Source of the DNA: Croceicoccus naphthovorans
GTDB lineage: Bacteria; Pseudomonadota; Alphaproteobacteria; Sphingomonadales; Sphingomonadaceae
NCBI RefSeq assembly: GCF_001028705.1
Contig: NZ_CP011770.1
Coordinates: 313,501-377,500, forward strand
Direction: 5' to 3'
Length of the DNA: 64,000 nucleotides
The notes under the pieces were generated by a model. The model ran no database searches. It had not been told where the DNA came from and saw only the letters and a program-made list of their open reading frames with translations. A program made the position numbers and the translations under genes. Shown in pieces: positions 55,598 through 64,000 of this stretch (the stretch's first letter is position 1; each line of letters starts with the position of its first letter).

Positions 55598-56022
55598 GAT
55601 ACGCCCGCACCTTCAGCGCCCATCAGGGCTACGCGCAGATACCCGGCGGACCGCAGCGCGTTCATCGCGTCCATGATCCGCTCATACGGCACGGCCTTGT
55701 CCGCGCGCAGGAATACACGCTTCTCATTGTCGCCGCCCGCCGCTTCGGAAACGGCAGCACCCAGTGCGGCCAGTTCGACGGGGCGGTCGTTAACGGTCAG
55801 CCGTCCGCCATCCTCGATGGTCAGGTAGAGCGGTTCGTCAGGCCGTGCAGAGGGTTCGGCATTGGCGACGGGTAGGTCGACCTTCACGTCGACGGTCGCC
55901 AGTGGCGCGGCAACCATGAAAATGATCAGCAGCACGAGCATGACGTCGATGAACGGCGTCACGTTGATCTCGTGGTTGACCGGCAGGTCTTCCGCATCGG
56001 CGTGAGAGAGCTTGAATGCCAC
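55594..56022 (-). CDS. exbD: ExbD proton-channel subunit
   Basis: A 142-residue inner-membrane protein. The single helix starts with INVTPFIDVMLVLLIIFMVA, where the Asp is the essential proton-carrying residue, then a periplasmic domain. GTG start, two bases after exbB. Partner of ExbB and TonB in energising the receptor. Confidence 0.95.
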   Translation of the reverse strand: MAFKLSHADAEDLPVNHEINVTPFIDVMLVLLIIFMVAAPLATVDVKVDLPVANAEPSARPDEPLYLTIEDGGRLTVNDRPVELAALGAAVSEAAGGDNEKRVFLRADKAVPYERIMDAMNALRSAGYLRVALMGAEGAGVS

Positions 56023-56024
56023 GT

Positions 56025-56798
56025 TCAGCCCGCCATGCCGCGGGAAAGATCGCGCGACACGATCTGCATGACCACCGCGCTACCATCGGAAATCACCGCG
56101 CGGTTGGCCGCGACCATGCGCGAGAAGTGGTTGTAGATGACGACTGCCGGGATTGCGGCGACAAGACCCATCGCGGTTGCGAGCAACGCCTCGGCAATGC
56201 CCGGCGCGACGACGGCGAGGTTGGTGGTCTGCTTCTCTGCAATGCCGACGAAGGCGTTCATGATACCCCAGACGGTGCCGAACAGGCCGACAAAGGGTGC
56301 GGTCGCGCCGATGGTGGCAAGGATGTTGATGCCGCGCGTCATGGCGCGGGCGCACTGGGCTTCATGCCGCTCGAGCCGCGATGCGACGCGTTCTTTCAGG
56401 CCCTCGCGATCCTCTAGAGCGTCTGCGGACAGCGCCAGTTCTTCGCGCGCGGCGAGCAGCAGCGGATTCGCGCCCAGCGCTGCATCGCCGGCCCCGTCGT
56501 CGATCCCGCGCATCGTGCGCAGGCCGGCAAGGCGGGCGCGCTCTGCGCGCGCCACGCGGGAGAGCTGGCGGTGTTTGGCGGCGAAAACCGTCCATGTGAC
56601 GATCGAAGCGAAGATCAGCCCGATCATCACCAGCTTCACCACCCAGTCAGCCTGCAGAAACATGTCCGCAACCGACAGACTATGGGGCACGGTGGGTGCC
56701 GCGTGAGCCGGATTTGCGGCCAAGGCCAGCGCCGAAAGCACGGCAAGTCCGGCCGGTCGCAGGGCGCTGGCTGCAATCTGAATGGCGGGATTGGACAA
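56025..56798 (-). CDS. exbB: ExbB proton-channel subunit
   Basis: A MotA/TolQ/ExbB-family protein with three membrane helices (about 57-79, 172-193 and 206-225 of the mature count) after an N-terminal hydrophobic signal-like stretch (IQIAASALRPAGLAVLSALALAA). The start is uncertain: TTG 56798 (257 residues) has AGGAAG about ten bases upstream, whereas a TTG at 56888 would give 287 residues and would overlap the Fur-like site. First gene of the iron cluster. It diverges from the 109-residue protein at 56992. Confidence 0.9.
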   Translation of the reverse strand: MSNPAIQIAASALRPAGLAVLSALALAANPAHAAPTVPHSLSVADMFLQADWVVKLVMIGLIFASIVTWTVFAAKHRQLSRVARAERARLAGLRTMRGIDDGAGDAALGANPLLLAAREELALSADALEDREGLKERVASRLERHEAQCARAMTRGINILATIGATAPFVGLFGTVWGIMNAFVGIAEKQTTNLAVVAPGIAEALLATAMGLVAAIPAVVIYNHFSRMVAANRAVISDGSAVVMQIVSRDLSRGMAG

Positions 56799-56866
56799 GG
56801 CCGGTGCTTCCTGAACTGCGAACAATGGGTGGCGCAACGGCGCCGTCAGGAGGCTGCTATTAGGAA

Positions 56867-56882
56867 TGCGAATGACTCGCAA
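56867..56882 (-). promoter_or_regulatory. Fur-box-like site 1
   Basis: Minus-strand TTGCGAGTCATTCGCA, a near palindrome (TGCGA, 5 bases, TCGCA), about 70 bases before the likely exbB start. It shares TTGCGA-R-T-Y-ATT-Y-K-CA with site 2 on the opposite strand. Iron regulation by Fur is inferred from the genes it precedes. Confidence 0.55.
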
Positions 56883-56899
56883 CAGCAAAATAGAGCTTG

Positions 56900-56915
56900 T
56901 TGCGAATTATTTTCA
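56900..56915 (+). promoter_or_regulatory. Fur-box-like site 2
   Basis: Plus-strand TTGCGAATTATTTTCA, 18 bases from site 1 and matching it at 12 of 16 positions. The pair lies in the 103-194 base divergent region between exbB and the gene at 56992. Confidence 0.5.
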
Positions 56916-56991
56916 TTCTCGCCTTGTCCGTCCGGGGAACCTCGCCGCGAGGCAACCGTAAATTCGGCAAAGCACACGAAAGGAAATTCCG

Positions 56992-57321
56992 ATGGCGAAC
57001 GAGAGCAAGGCCGACAACGGCAACCTCGCCCCCGAAAACTTCAATGACGAACAGCATGACGAAGCCGCACAGGCCCAGACCGTCGCCGATCAGGCGATGG
57101 GCCGTGCAGTCGATAGCTTCGGTTTGGAAGACGGCGAAAAGCCTGATGCGTCGATCACGGACGAGGACAGTTCCGAAGACCTGGTCGACCACATGAAGCA
57201 GATGGAAAAGGGTGGCATCGACATGTCCGCCTATCGCGGCGAACCGAATATGGACGACAACGAGAGCAAGTACGGCAAGTCCAACGTGATGAAGGACGAG
57301 CCGGCAAATTCTGACAGTTAA
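56992..57321 (+). CDS. Acidic hypothetical protein
   Basis: A 109-residue, strongly acidic, probably disordered soluble protein (many D/E, few hydrophobics), starting MANESKADNG and ending EPANSDS. GAAAGGAA provides a ribosome site. It shares a divergent promoter region containing two Fur-like sites with exbB, so iron response is possible. Its stop overlaps the stop of the convergent gene by four bases. No family recognised. Confidence 0.7.
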   Translation: MANESKADNGNLAPENFNDEQHDEAAQAQTVADQAMGRAVDSFGLEDGEKPDASITDEDSSEDLVDHMKQMEKGGIDMSAYRGEPNMDDNESKYGKSNVMKDEPANSDS

Positions 57322-57581
57322 TCGCCGCCTTTGGCCATGATGACGAGGTCGAGCAGGTTGCGCGCAGCTTCCCGCTCGGCCTCGGTTTCAAACGCTTCGG
57401 ACAAGTCCGGCTCCGCGTCATTCATGGCAAGCAGGGCCCAGATGACGAAGCGTTTGGCCGGATCGCGTTCCAGCCCGAAATCGACCCGCATCCTGTCGAT
57501 GCCAGCCTCACGCCCGCCGGGCGCGATCGCATTCATATCGTTCGTACCGAAATAGCGCAGCATCAGGTCGTCGAATTGCAT
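57318..57581 (-). CDS. Small hypothetical protein
   Basis: An 87-residue soluble, mostly helical protein, starting MQFDDLMLRYFGT and containing RFVIWALLAMNDAEPDL, of unrecognised family. Its ATG overlaps the stop of the DUF202 gene (TGATG), so the two are coupled. The frame open upstream belongs to that neighbour's other frame and is not protein-like. Confidence 0.75.
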   Translation of the reverse strand: MQFDDLMLRYFGTNDMNAIAPGGREAGIDRMRVDFGLERDPAKRFVIWALLAMNDAEPDLSEAFETEAEREAARNLLDLVIMAKGGD

Positions 57582-57973
57582 CAGCCCATTCCCGGTATCG
57601 GCACCTCTGTCCCATTCATCAGCCAGATCGCGATGGCAAGGACTACTGAACCGGCGGCGACGGCCCAGGCGACATAGCGAAGGTGGGGCGCGTCGGGCGA
57701 ATCGACCGAATGCGTCTTCATCCGGGTGACGGCACGGCAGGCACGTCGCTCTGCGGTGATCGCCAGAAATGCAGCCAGCAGGATGAAGATCGTGGCGATC
57801 ACACGCGCTAGCCACGGCGGGTCCAGTTCTCCAAACAGCGCTTTGAACGCCAGCCCTATACCGATGGCGGCAAAGCTGGTGCGCATCCAGCCCGCGAACG
57901 TCCGCTCGACCGCCATGATCGTGCGGTCTTCGGCCAGCTCGGTGCGGTTATATTCTTTTTCCCCTTCGGACAT
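57581..57973 (-). CDS. DUF202/YidH-family membrane protein
   Basis: A 130-residue inner-membrane protein with three helices. The family start is intact: ERTFAGWMRTSFAAIGIGLAF, with the conserved Arg/Trp/Arg pattern. Function unknown. It is coupled to the 87-residue gene downstream and follows mutS by 43 bases on the same strand. Confidence 0.9.
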   Translation of the reverse strand: MSEGEKEYNRTELAEDRTIMAVERTFAGWMRTSFAAIGIGLAFKALFGELDPPWLARVIATIFILLAAFLAITAERRACRAVTRMKTHSVDSPDAPHLRYVAWAVAAGSVVLAIAIWLMNGTEVPIPGMG

Positions 57974-58016
57974 CGCATAAGATGAACCGGCACGGGGCGG
58001 CCCGGTTCCGAACGCA

Positions 58017-60644
58017 TCAGGCGGTATCTTCGCCCGCGCCGCGCTTCAGGGCGTAGAGCATGTCCAGCGCCTCACGCGGCGACAGAGCATCGACATCGAG
58101 ATCGCGTAGGGTTTCGCGCAGCGTATCGCACTGCTCCTCGGCTACTTCCGCAGCAGCGGCGAAGAGTGGCAGGTCGCCAAGACCAGCCCCAAGCCCGCCG
58201 GTTTCGGCGCGGCCCTTTTCCAGCTTGTCGAGAATGGTCTTGGCCCGCGCGATTACCGGCTTGGGCAATCCCGCCAGCCGCGCGACGGCGAGGCCATAGC
58301 TGCGATCCGCCGGACCCTCGGCCAGTTCGTGCAACAGGACGAGATCCCCCTTCCACTCACGCGCCCGGGCGTGGTGGAGCGACAGCGCCTCGCAAGTCTC
58401 GGCCAGCCGCGCCATTTCGTGATAGTGCGTGGCGAAGAGGCAGCGGCAGCGGACGGTTTCGTGCACCGCTTCGGCCACGGCCCAAGCCAGCGCAAGGCCG
58501 TCGTAAGTGCTGGTCCCGCGCCCTACTTCGTCGAGGATCACGAAGCTGCGTTCGGTCGCCTGCGACAGGATCGCGGCGGTTTCGACCATCTCGACCATGA
58601 AGGTGGAGCGGCCACGGGCGAGGTTGTCCGATGCGCCGACACGGCTGAACAAGCGGTCGACCACGCCGATTCTTGCGCTCTCTGCCGGCACGAACCCGCC
58701 CGCCTGTGCGAGCAGGACGATCAGCGCGTTCTGGCGCAGGAATGTCGACTTGCCGCCCATGTTCGGCCCGCCGATCAGCCACAGCCGATCGCGGTCGGAC
58801 AGTGCGCAATCGTTGGCGACAAAGCGGTCGCCGCTGGCGGATAGCGCCGCCTCTACCACCGGGTGCCGCCCGCCGGTCACGTCCAGTACCGCGTCGTCGC
58901 GTATCTCGGGCAGGGTCCAGCCGCCCTCCGCAGCGCGCTCGGCCTGTCCGGCGCACACGTCGATGCGGGCGAGGGCCTGTGCAGTCGCCGCGATAGCTTC
59001 CTTCGCGGCGATCGCGCGTTCGACCAGTTCTTCGAAATGCGCGTCTTCCGCCGCCAGCGAGCGCCCGCCTGCTTCGGAAATGCGGCTTGCTTCCTCATGC
59101 AGGGCCAATGCGTTGAAGCGCACTGCATCTTTCATCGTCTGGCGGTGGGTGAAGCCGCTGTCCGCCGCCATCAGCGCATCGGCGTGACGGGCGGACACCT
59201 CGATGAAATAGCCAAGCACGCCGTTGTGCTTGATCTTCAGCGTCGCGATTCCGGTCTGGTCTCGATACTTCGCCTCCAGCGCGGCAATCGCGCGGCGGCC
59301 GTTCTTCGCAATCGACCGCAACTCGTCGAGCGAGGCGTCGTAACCTTCTGCAATATAGCCACCGCTCGCCCGCTCGGTCGGCGGGGCGGATACCAGTGCG
59401 CGGGTCAGCATCTCGACCAGCGCGCCATGCCCGGCAAGGACGGGCAGCAAGCGCTCCACCAAACCCGGCAGGCTTCCGCGCTGCTGCAACATCTCGTGCA
59501 GCATCCGCGCCTCGTTCAGCCCGTCGCGCAGCTGGCCCAGATCGCGCGGGCTTCCGCGTCCGGCAACGATCCGCCCCAGTGCGCGCCCGACATCGGGCAA
59601 GGCCCGCAAGGCACGGCGCAGGTCTTCGCGTAGCAATGCGTCGTCGTACAGCCACTCGACCGCCGCCAGCCTGTCGCGGATCGCGCCCGGATCGGCCAGC
59701 GGGGCCGAGAGGTCTTCGGACAGGAGCCGCGCGCCCGCGCCGGTCAGACAGCGGTCGATGCAATCGATCAGGCTGCCTTTGCGGGTGCCACTGGCCGAGA
59801 ATGTGACCTCAAGGCTGGCCCGCGTTGCCTCGTCCATCGCAAGGTGCCCGCCCGCTTCGCGCAAACGCGGCGGCAGGACCAGCGGCAATGTGCCACGCCC
59901 CACATGGTCGAGGTAAGCGATCAGCCCACCGGCGGCGGCAAGGTGCGCGCGGTCGAACGCGCCGAAGGCATCAAGCGTTGCGACACCGTGCAAAGCTTTT
60001 AACTGTGCTTCACCTTCGTCGCTGCTAAACGCGCTACGCGGGCGGGTGATGCTGCCCTCGGGCGCGTCTTCCCACCCCTCGGGCACGACCATTTCAGCCG
60101 GGCCGATGCGCGACAAGGCCGCGGCGATCCCGTCTGGCTGCACCCGTTCCAGCGCCATCTCGCCGGTTGAAATGTCGATCGCAGCGATCCCCACAGCATC
60201 GCGCAAGGGAGCCAGCGCCGCCAGCACATTGGCGCTGCGCGATTCCAGCAGCGTATCCTCGGTCAGCGTGCCCGCCGTTACGAAGCGCACGATGTCGCGC
60301 CGGACCAGCGCCTTGGACGCGCGGCCCTCCTTGCGGGCGCGTTCCTTCGCCTCTGCGGGGGTTTCCACCTGTTCGGCAATGGCGACACGGCAACCGGCGC
60401 GGATCAGGCGGGCGAGGTAATTGTCGGCCGCGTGGACCGGCACGCCGCACATCGGCACCGGCTCTCCATTGTTTTCCCCGCGAGAAGTGAGCGCGATATC
60501 CAGCACGCCTGCCGCGACTTTCGCATCGTCGAAGAACAGCTCGAAAAAGTCGCCCATGCGATAGAACAGCAGGCAGTCGCCCGCCTGCTCCTTCAGAGCG
60601 AAGTATTGCTGCATCATCGGGGTGGCGCCGCCTGCCATGCCCAT
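58017..60644 (-). CDS. mutS: DNA mismatch repair protein MutS
   Basis: An 875-residue mismatch recognition ATPase. The mismatch-inserting Phe-x-Glu motif is in GDFFELF (near residues 31-37); later come the connector, lever and clamp, then Walker [11 protein letters not shown] and Walker [18 protein letters not shown]-terminal tetramer region present. Complete length for the family. It diverges from maeB with 126 bases between. Confidence 0.97.
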   Translation of the reverse strand: MGMAGGATPMMQQYFALKEQAGDCLLFYRMGDFFELFFDDAKVAAGVLDIALTSRGENNGEPVPMCGVPVHAADNYLARLIRAGCRVAIAEQVETPAEAKERARKEGRASKALVRRDIVRFVTAGTLTEDTLLESRSANVLAALAPLRDAVGIAAIDISTGEMALERVQPDGIAAALSRIGPAEMVVPEGWEDAPEGSITRPRSAFSSDEGEAQLKALHGVATLDAFGAFDRAHLAAAGGLIAYLDHVGRGTLPLVLPPRLREAGGHLAMDEATRASLEVTFSASGTRKGSLIDCIDRCLTGAGARLLSEDLSAPLADPGAIRDRLAAVEWLYDDALLREDLRRALRALPDVGRALGRIVAGRGSPRDLGQLRDGLNEARMLHEMLQQRGSLPGLVERLLPVLAGHGALVEMLTRALVSAPPTERASGGYIAEGYDASLDELRSIAKNGRRAIAALEAKYRDQTGIATLKIKHNGVLGYFIEVSARHADALMAADSGFTHRQTMKDAVRFNALALHEEASRISEAGGRSLAAEDAHFEELVERAIAAKEAIAATAQALARIDVCAGQAERAAEGGWTLPEIRDDAVLDVTGGRHPVVEAALSASGDRFVANDCALSDRDRLWLIGGPNMGGKSTFLRQNALIVLLAQAGGFVPAESARIGVVDRLFSRVGASDNLARGRSTFMVEMVETAAILSQATERSFVILDEVGRGTSTYDGLALAWAVAEAVHETVRCRCLFATHYHEMARLAETCEALSLHHARAREWKGDLVLLHELAEGPADRSYGLAVARLAGLPKPVIARAKTILDKLEKGRAETGGLGAGLGDLPLFAAAAEVAEEQCDTLRETLRDLDVDALSPREALDMLYALKRGAGEDTA

Positions 60645-60770
60645 GCGCCTAACGGCGGCGGTACGATTCGGCCAAGCGTCGACGAAAGTTTGTCCCCCGC
60701 GCCGCCAAAATATCGCGCTTCTGCCCTATCGCACCCATCGATTCGCGCTATAGGCGCTTTCAACATTGCG

Positions 60771-63083
60771 ATGGATGGCCAGCGGGAGGTATTGTTGGCG
60801 GATAAGAGCGAGAGCAATTCGGGCGAAAGCAAATCGAAGGTCAGCTTCACCGAGCGTGAGGCGTTGTTCTATCACGAGACGATCCGGCCCGGTAAGATCG
60901 AGATCGTCGCATCGAAGCCGATGGCGACGCAGCGCGACCTTTCGCTTGCCTATTCGCCCGGCGTGGCCGCGCCGGTAGAGGCGATCGCCGCCGATCCGGC
61001 GAATGCCGCGAAGTACACCGCCCGTTCGAACCTTGTCGCCGTGATCTCCAACGGCACCGCGATCCTCGGCCTCGGCAATCTTGGCGCGCTGGCGTCGAAG
61101 CCGGTGATGGAGGGCAAGTCGGTCCTGTTCAAACGCTTCGCCGATGTCGATTCCATCGACATCGAGCTCGACACCGAAGACCCCGAGGCATTCATCAACG
61201 CCGTCGCATTGATGGAGCCGACCTTCGGCGGCATCAACCTTGAGGATATTGCCGCACCAGAATGCTTCATTATCGAGCAGGCCTTGCGCGAAAAGATGAA
61301 CATTCCGGTGATGCACGACGATCAACACGGCACCGCGATCATCGCGGCGGCTGGCCTGATCAACGCCTGCCACCTGACCGGGCGCAAGATGGACGAGATC
61401 AAGATGGTCGTGAACGGGGCCGGTGCCTCGGCGCTGGCCTGTACCGCACTGATCAAGGCGATGGGCGTGCGGCACGACAACGTGATCGTCTGCGACCGCA
61501 AGGGACCGATCTATCCCGGCCGTGACGGTGTGGATCAGTGGAAGAGCGCGCACGCGGTAGAGACCGATGCCCGCAGCCTTGCCGAAGCGCTGGTAGGCGC
61601 GGATGTTTTCCTTGGCCTGTCGGCGGCCGGTGCGCTGAAGCCCGAGTGGGTCGAGAAGATGGCGGATCAGCCGATCATCTTCGCGATGGCCAATCCCACG
61701 CCGGAAATCACGCCCGACGATGCCCATGCCGTGCGCCCTGATGCCATCGTTGCTACGGGCCGGTCGGACTATCCGAACCAGGTCAACAACGTGCTGGGCT
61801 TTCCCTTCATCTTCCGCGGCGCGCTCGACGTGCAGGCGACCGCGATCAACGAAGAGATGAAGATCGCCGCCGCCCGTGCAATCGCCGAACTGGCCCGCGA
61901 ACGCGTGCCGGAAGAAGTGGCCGTGGCCTATGGCGTGAACCACCAGTTCGGGCGCGATTACATCATTCCCGCGCCGTTCGATCCGCGTTTGATGGAGGTC
62001 GTGTCCTCCGCCGTCGCCAAGGCGGCGATGGATTCTGGTGTTGCCAAGGCCCCGATCGCGGATTTCGACGAATATGCCCTTCGCCTGAAGGCCCGCCTGA
62101 ACCCGACGACTTCTGCGCTGACCAGCGTGTACGAGCGGGCCAAGGCGAACCCCAAGCGCGTGGTCTTTGCCGAGGCGGAGGAGGATGTCGTCCTTCGCGC
62201 CGCGATTCAGTTCCGCGACTTCGGCTATGGCGAGCCGGTACTGGTGGGCCGTACCGACAAGGTGAAGGACAAGCTGAAGGAACTGGCGGTCGAGGATATC
62301 GACAGCTTCGAGATCCAGAACTCCGCCGATTCCGAATACGTGCCCGAAATGGCGGATTATCTGTATAACCGCCTGCAACGGCGCGGTTATACCGAACGTG
62401 ACGTGCGCCGCATGGTCAATCAGGACCGCAATGTCTTCGCCTCGCTGCTCTGCGCCTTGGGTAAGGGCGATGCGATGATTTCCGGCCTGACGCGCCCCTT
62501 CGCGCAGACGATGAAGGAAGTCAGCCTCGTCCTCGACCCCAAGAAGGACGAGGTGCCGTTCGGCATTCACCTGATGATCGGCAAGAATTATACCGTGTTC
62601 CTGGCCGACACCACGATCAACGAGCGACCCGATGCCAAGATGCTGGCGCATATCGCCAAGGAGACCGCAAAGGTTGCCCAGCGGCTGGGCCACGAACCGC
62701 GTGTCGCGTTCCTGTCGTACTCCACGTTCGGCAACCCGGCGGGCAAGTGGTTGGAGAACATTCGCGAAGCGGTGCACCACCTCGACGATGAAGGCGTGGA
62801 TTTCGAGTACGAAGGCGAAATGGCACCCGATGCTGCGCTGAACCCGACAGTGATGAAGCTTTATCCGTTCAGCCGCCTGTCGGCCCCGGCCAATGTGCTG
62901 ATCATGCCGGGCCTGCAATCGGCGAACCTGTCGGCGAAGCTGCTGCGCGAACTGGCGGGGGCGAGCACGATCGGCCCGATGCTGATCGGTATGGAAAAGC
63001 CGGTCCAGATCGCCCCGATGACCGCGATTGCGCCCGACGTGCTGACGCTGGCGGTGCTGGCTGCTGCGGAAGTGGTGGGCTGA
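60771..63083 (+). CDS. maeB: NADP-dependent malic enzyme with phosphotransacetylase domain
   Basis: A 770-residue MaeB-type enzyme that oxidatively decarboxylates malate to pyruvate. The malic N-terminal domain (about 30-165) holds LAYSPGVAAPV and GNLGALASKPVMEGKS, the NAD(P) domain follows (VNGAGASALACTALI), and a C-terminal phosphotransacetylase-like domain (about 445-770), which is regulatory in this family, ends the protein. ATG 60771 is preferred, though a TTG at 60792 could also serve. The stop is 7 bases before the convergent arsB end. Confidence 0.95.
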   Translation: MDGQREVLLADKSESNSGESKSKVSFTEREALFYHETIRPGKIEIVASKPMATQRDLSLAYSPGVAAPVEAIAADPANAAKYTARSNLVAVISNGTAILGLGNLGALASKPVMEGKSVLFKRFADVDSIDIELDTEDPEAFINAVALMEPTFGGINLEDIAAPECFIIEQALREKMNIPVMHDDQHGTAIIAAAGLINACHLTGRKMDEIKMVVNGAGASALACTALIKAMGVRHDNVIVCDRKGPIYPGRDGVDQWKSAHAVETDARSLAEALVGADVFLGLSAAGALKPEWVEKMADQPIIFAMANPTPEITPDDAHAVRPDAIVATGRSDYPNQVNNVLGFPFIFRGALDVQATAINEEMKIAAARAIAELARERVPEEVAVAYGVNHQFGRDYIIPAPFDPRLMEVVSSAVAKAAMDSGVAKAPIADFDEYALRLKARLNPTTSALTSVYERAKANPKRVVFAEAEEDVVLRAAIQFRDFGYGEPVLVGRTDKVKDKLKELAVEDIDSFEIQNSADSEYVPEMADYLYNRLQRRGYTERDVRRMVNQDRNVFASLLCALGKGDAMISGLTRPFAQTMKEVSLVLDPKKDEVPFGIHLMIGKNYTVFLADTTINERPDAKMLAHIAKETAKVAQRLGHEPRVAFLSYSTFGNPAGKWLENIREAVHHLDDEGVDFEYEGEMAPDAALNPTVMKLYPFSRLSAPANVLIMPGLQSANLSAKLLRELAGASTIGPMLIGMEKPVQIAPMTAIAPDVLTLAVLAAAEVVG

Positions 63084-63090
63084 TGCTAAC

Positions 63091-64000
63091 TCACCCGCCC
63101 GGAAACATCGGGCGGGTGCGGTTGGCGATGGCCACGAGCGAGAGCATCACCGGCACTTCGACCAGCACGCCGACCACGGTGGCCAGCGCCGCGCCGCTGC
63201 CAAGGCCGAACAGGCCGATAGCCACCGCCACCGCGAGTTCGAAGAAGTTCGATGTGCCGATCAGCGCACAAGGGGCGGCAATGGCGTGGGGAACCCGCCA
63301 TGCCTTTGCGGCGGCATAGGCGATCAGAAAGATTCCATAGCTCTGTACGACGATCGGCGCGGCGATCAGCGCGATCAGAAGCGGATTGCCGACGATGGTC
63401 TCTGCCTGAAAGCCGAATAGCAGCACGACCGTCAGCAACAGGCCCATGATCGAAAGCGGCTTGATCCGCGCGGTGAATGTGCTGACCGAGGCTTCATCTC
63501 CGCCGTGGCTGTTCAATACGCGCCGACGCACCATCGCACCGGCGGCAAGCGGCACGACGACGTAGAGCAGTACGGACAGCAAAAGCGTGGTCCACGGCAC
63601 CGCAATATCCGTGACGCCGAGCAGGAGCGCGACTATCGGCGCGAAGGCGACCACCATGATCAGGTCGTTCGCGGCGACCTGCACAAGCGTATAGGCCGGG
63701 TCGCCACGGGTCAGTTGCGACCAGACGAAGACCATCGCGGTACACGGTGCGGCCCCCAGCAGGATCAGGCCCGCGATATATTGCTGCGCGTCAGACGGAG
63801 CGATCAGGTCGGCGAATACGACTTCGAAGAAAAGCACGGCCAGTGCCGCCATCGAAAACGGCTTCACCAGCCAGTTCACGACCAGCGTGATGATCAGCCC
63901 CTTTGGCTTGTGGCCCACGCGGCGCACGGCGGAAAAGTCGACCGCGACCATCATAGGGAAGATCATCGCCCAGATGAGTACTGCGACGATCAGGTTGACG
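63091..64000 (-). CDS. arsB: ACR3-family arsenite efflux transporter (5' end outside window)
   Basis: A membrane arsenite exporter of the ACR3/BASS fold, with about nine hydrophobic segments visible. The conserved Cys motif [15 protein letters not shown], whose Cys is needed for arsenite transport, is intact, as is the later [16 protein letters not shown]. The frame is open through the window edge ([12 protein letters not shown] before the first internal Met), so the start lies beyond 64000. A 10-bp hairpin (63092-63101 with 63109-63118) covers its last codons. No arsR or arsC is visible. Confidence 0.92.
   Translation of the reverse strand, partial: VNLIVAVLIWAMIFPMMVAVDFSAVRRVGHKPKGLIITLVVNWLVKPFSMAALAVLFFEVVFADLIAPSDAQQYIAGLILLGAAPCTAMVFVWSQLTRGDPAYTLVQVAANDLIMVVAFAPIVALLLGVTDIAVPWTTLLLSVLLYVVVPLAAGAMVRRRVLNSHGGDEASVSTFTARIKPLSIMGLLLTVVLLFGFQAETIVGNPLLIALIAAPIVVQSYGIFLIAYAAAKAWRVPHAIAAPCALIGTSNFFELAVAVAIGLFGLGSGAALATVVGVLVEVPVMLSLVAIANRTRPMFPGG

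Noticed and set aside
63092..63118. Perfect 10-bp hairpin between maeB and arsB as a rho-independent terminator
   Set aside because: The stem is strong, but no T-run follows on either strand and it lies inside the arsB coding end; it may still slow polymerase.
1..64000. CRISPR arrays, insertion sequences, prophage or toxin-antitoxin modules
   Set aside because: No regularly spaced repeats, transposase or integrase motifs, or paired toxin/antitoxin folds were found on either strand.

Overview
The window reads as a high-GC, gene-dense chromosomal segment of an alphaproteobacterium, most likely Sphingomonadales (Erythrobacteraceae-like). The clues are the gene families (HWE histidine kinase, tandem PilZ protein, HIG1-domain protein, GluQ, QueG, MsrQ-like protein), heavy GTG/TTG start use and many 1-4 base gene overlaps. 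No CRISPR array, insertion sequence, integrase or phage gene was seen. Both edges cut genes: a zur-type regulator on the left and an ACR3 arsenite exporter on the right.

Layout. 1-5.1 kb: zur end, then a minus-strand flavoprotein/GtrA/GT-C membrane operon and a two-domain PilZ protein. 5.1-9.1 kb: two small ORFs, tRNA-Leu(UAA), ihfB, a GntR regulator and a peptide transporter. 9-20.3 kb: dxs with a coupled acyl-carrier-like ORF, a lipoprotein-type msrB, an ABC exporter pair, queG, a ferredoxin-reductase-like flavoprotein, a luciferase-like oxidoreductase, a hydrolase, an M48 peptidase and a YjgN-like protein. 20.3-23.5 kb: an XRE regulator/small membrane protein operon, then thrS preceded by a Thr-rich leader ORF and mutually exclusive hairpins. 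23.5-31 kb: subtilase, orphan ParA, GST, YqaE, and the conserved rpmH-rnpA-yidD-yidC-yihA block. 31-43 kb: yifB, an HWE kinase, SPFH/NfeD, a second msrB, a class A PBP, and hflK-hflC-degP. 43-50.8 kb: apbC, an orphan molybdenum hydroxylase large subunit, hemH, a small monooxygenase, an HNH protein, gluQ, a HIG1 protein and a cobalamin adenosyltransferase. 50.7-56.9 kb: a minus-strand iron-uptake cluster (exbB-exbD-tonB-receptor-piuC-ferric reductase-like-periplasmic protein). 57-64 kb: small proteins, DUF202, mutS, malic enzyme, arsB.

The most interesting signal is at 21184-21340. A 23-codon ORF with seven Thr codons in ten positions precedes hairpins that can pair 1:2, 2:3 or 3:4, the last followed by a T-rich tract. 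This is the architecture of ribosome-mediated transcription attenuation, here in front of thrS. Other notable points are an annotation-evading 53-residue membrane ORF with a perfect ribosome binding site, paired Fur-like sites upstream of exbB, and a Mo-hydroxylase subunit translationally coupled to an Fe-S carrier but lacking its partner subunit.
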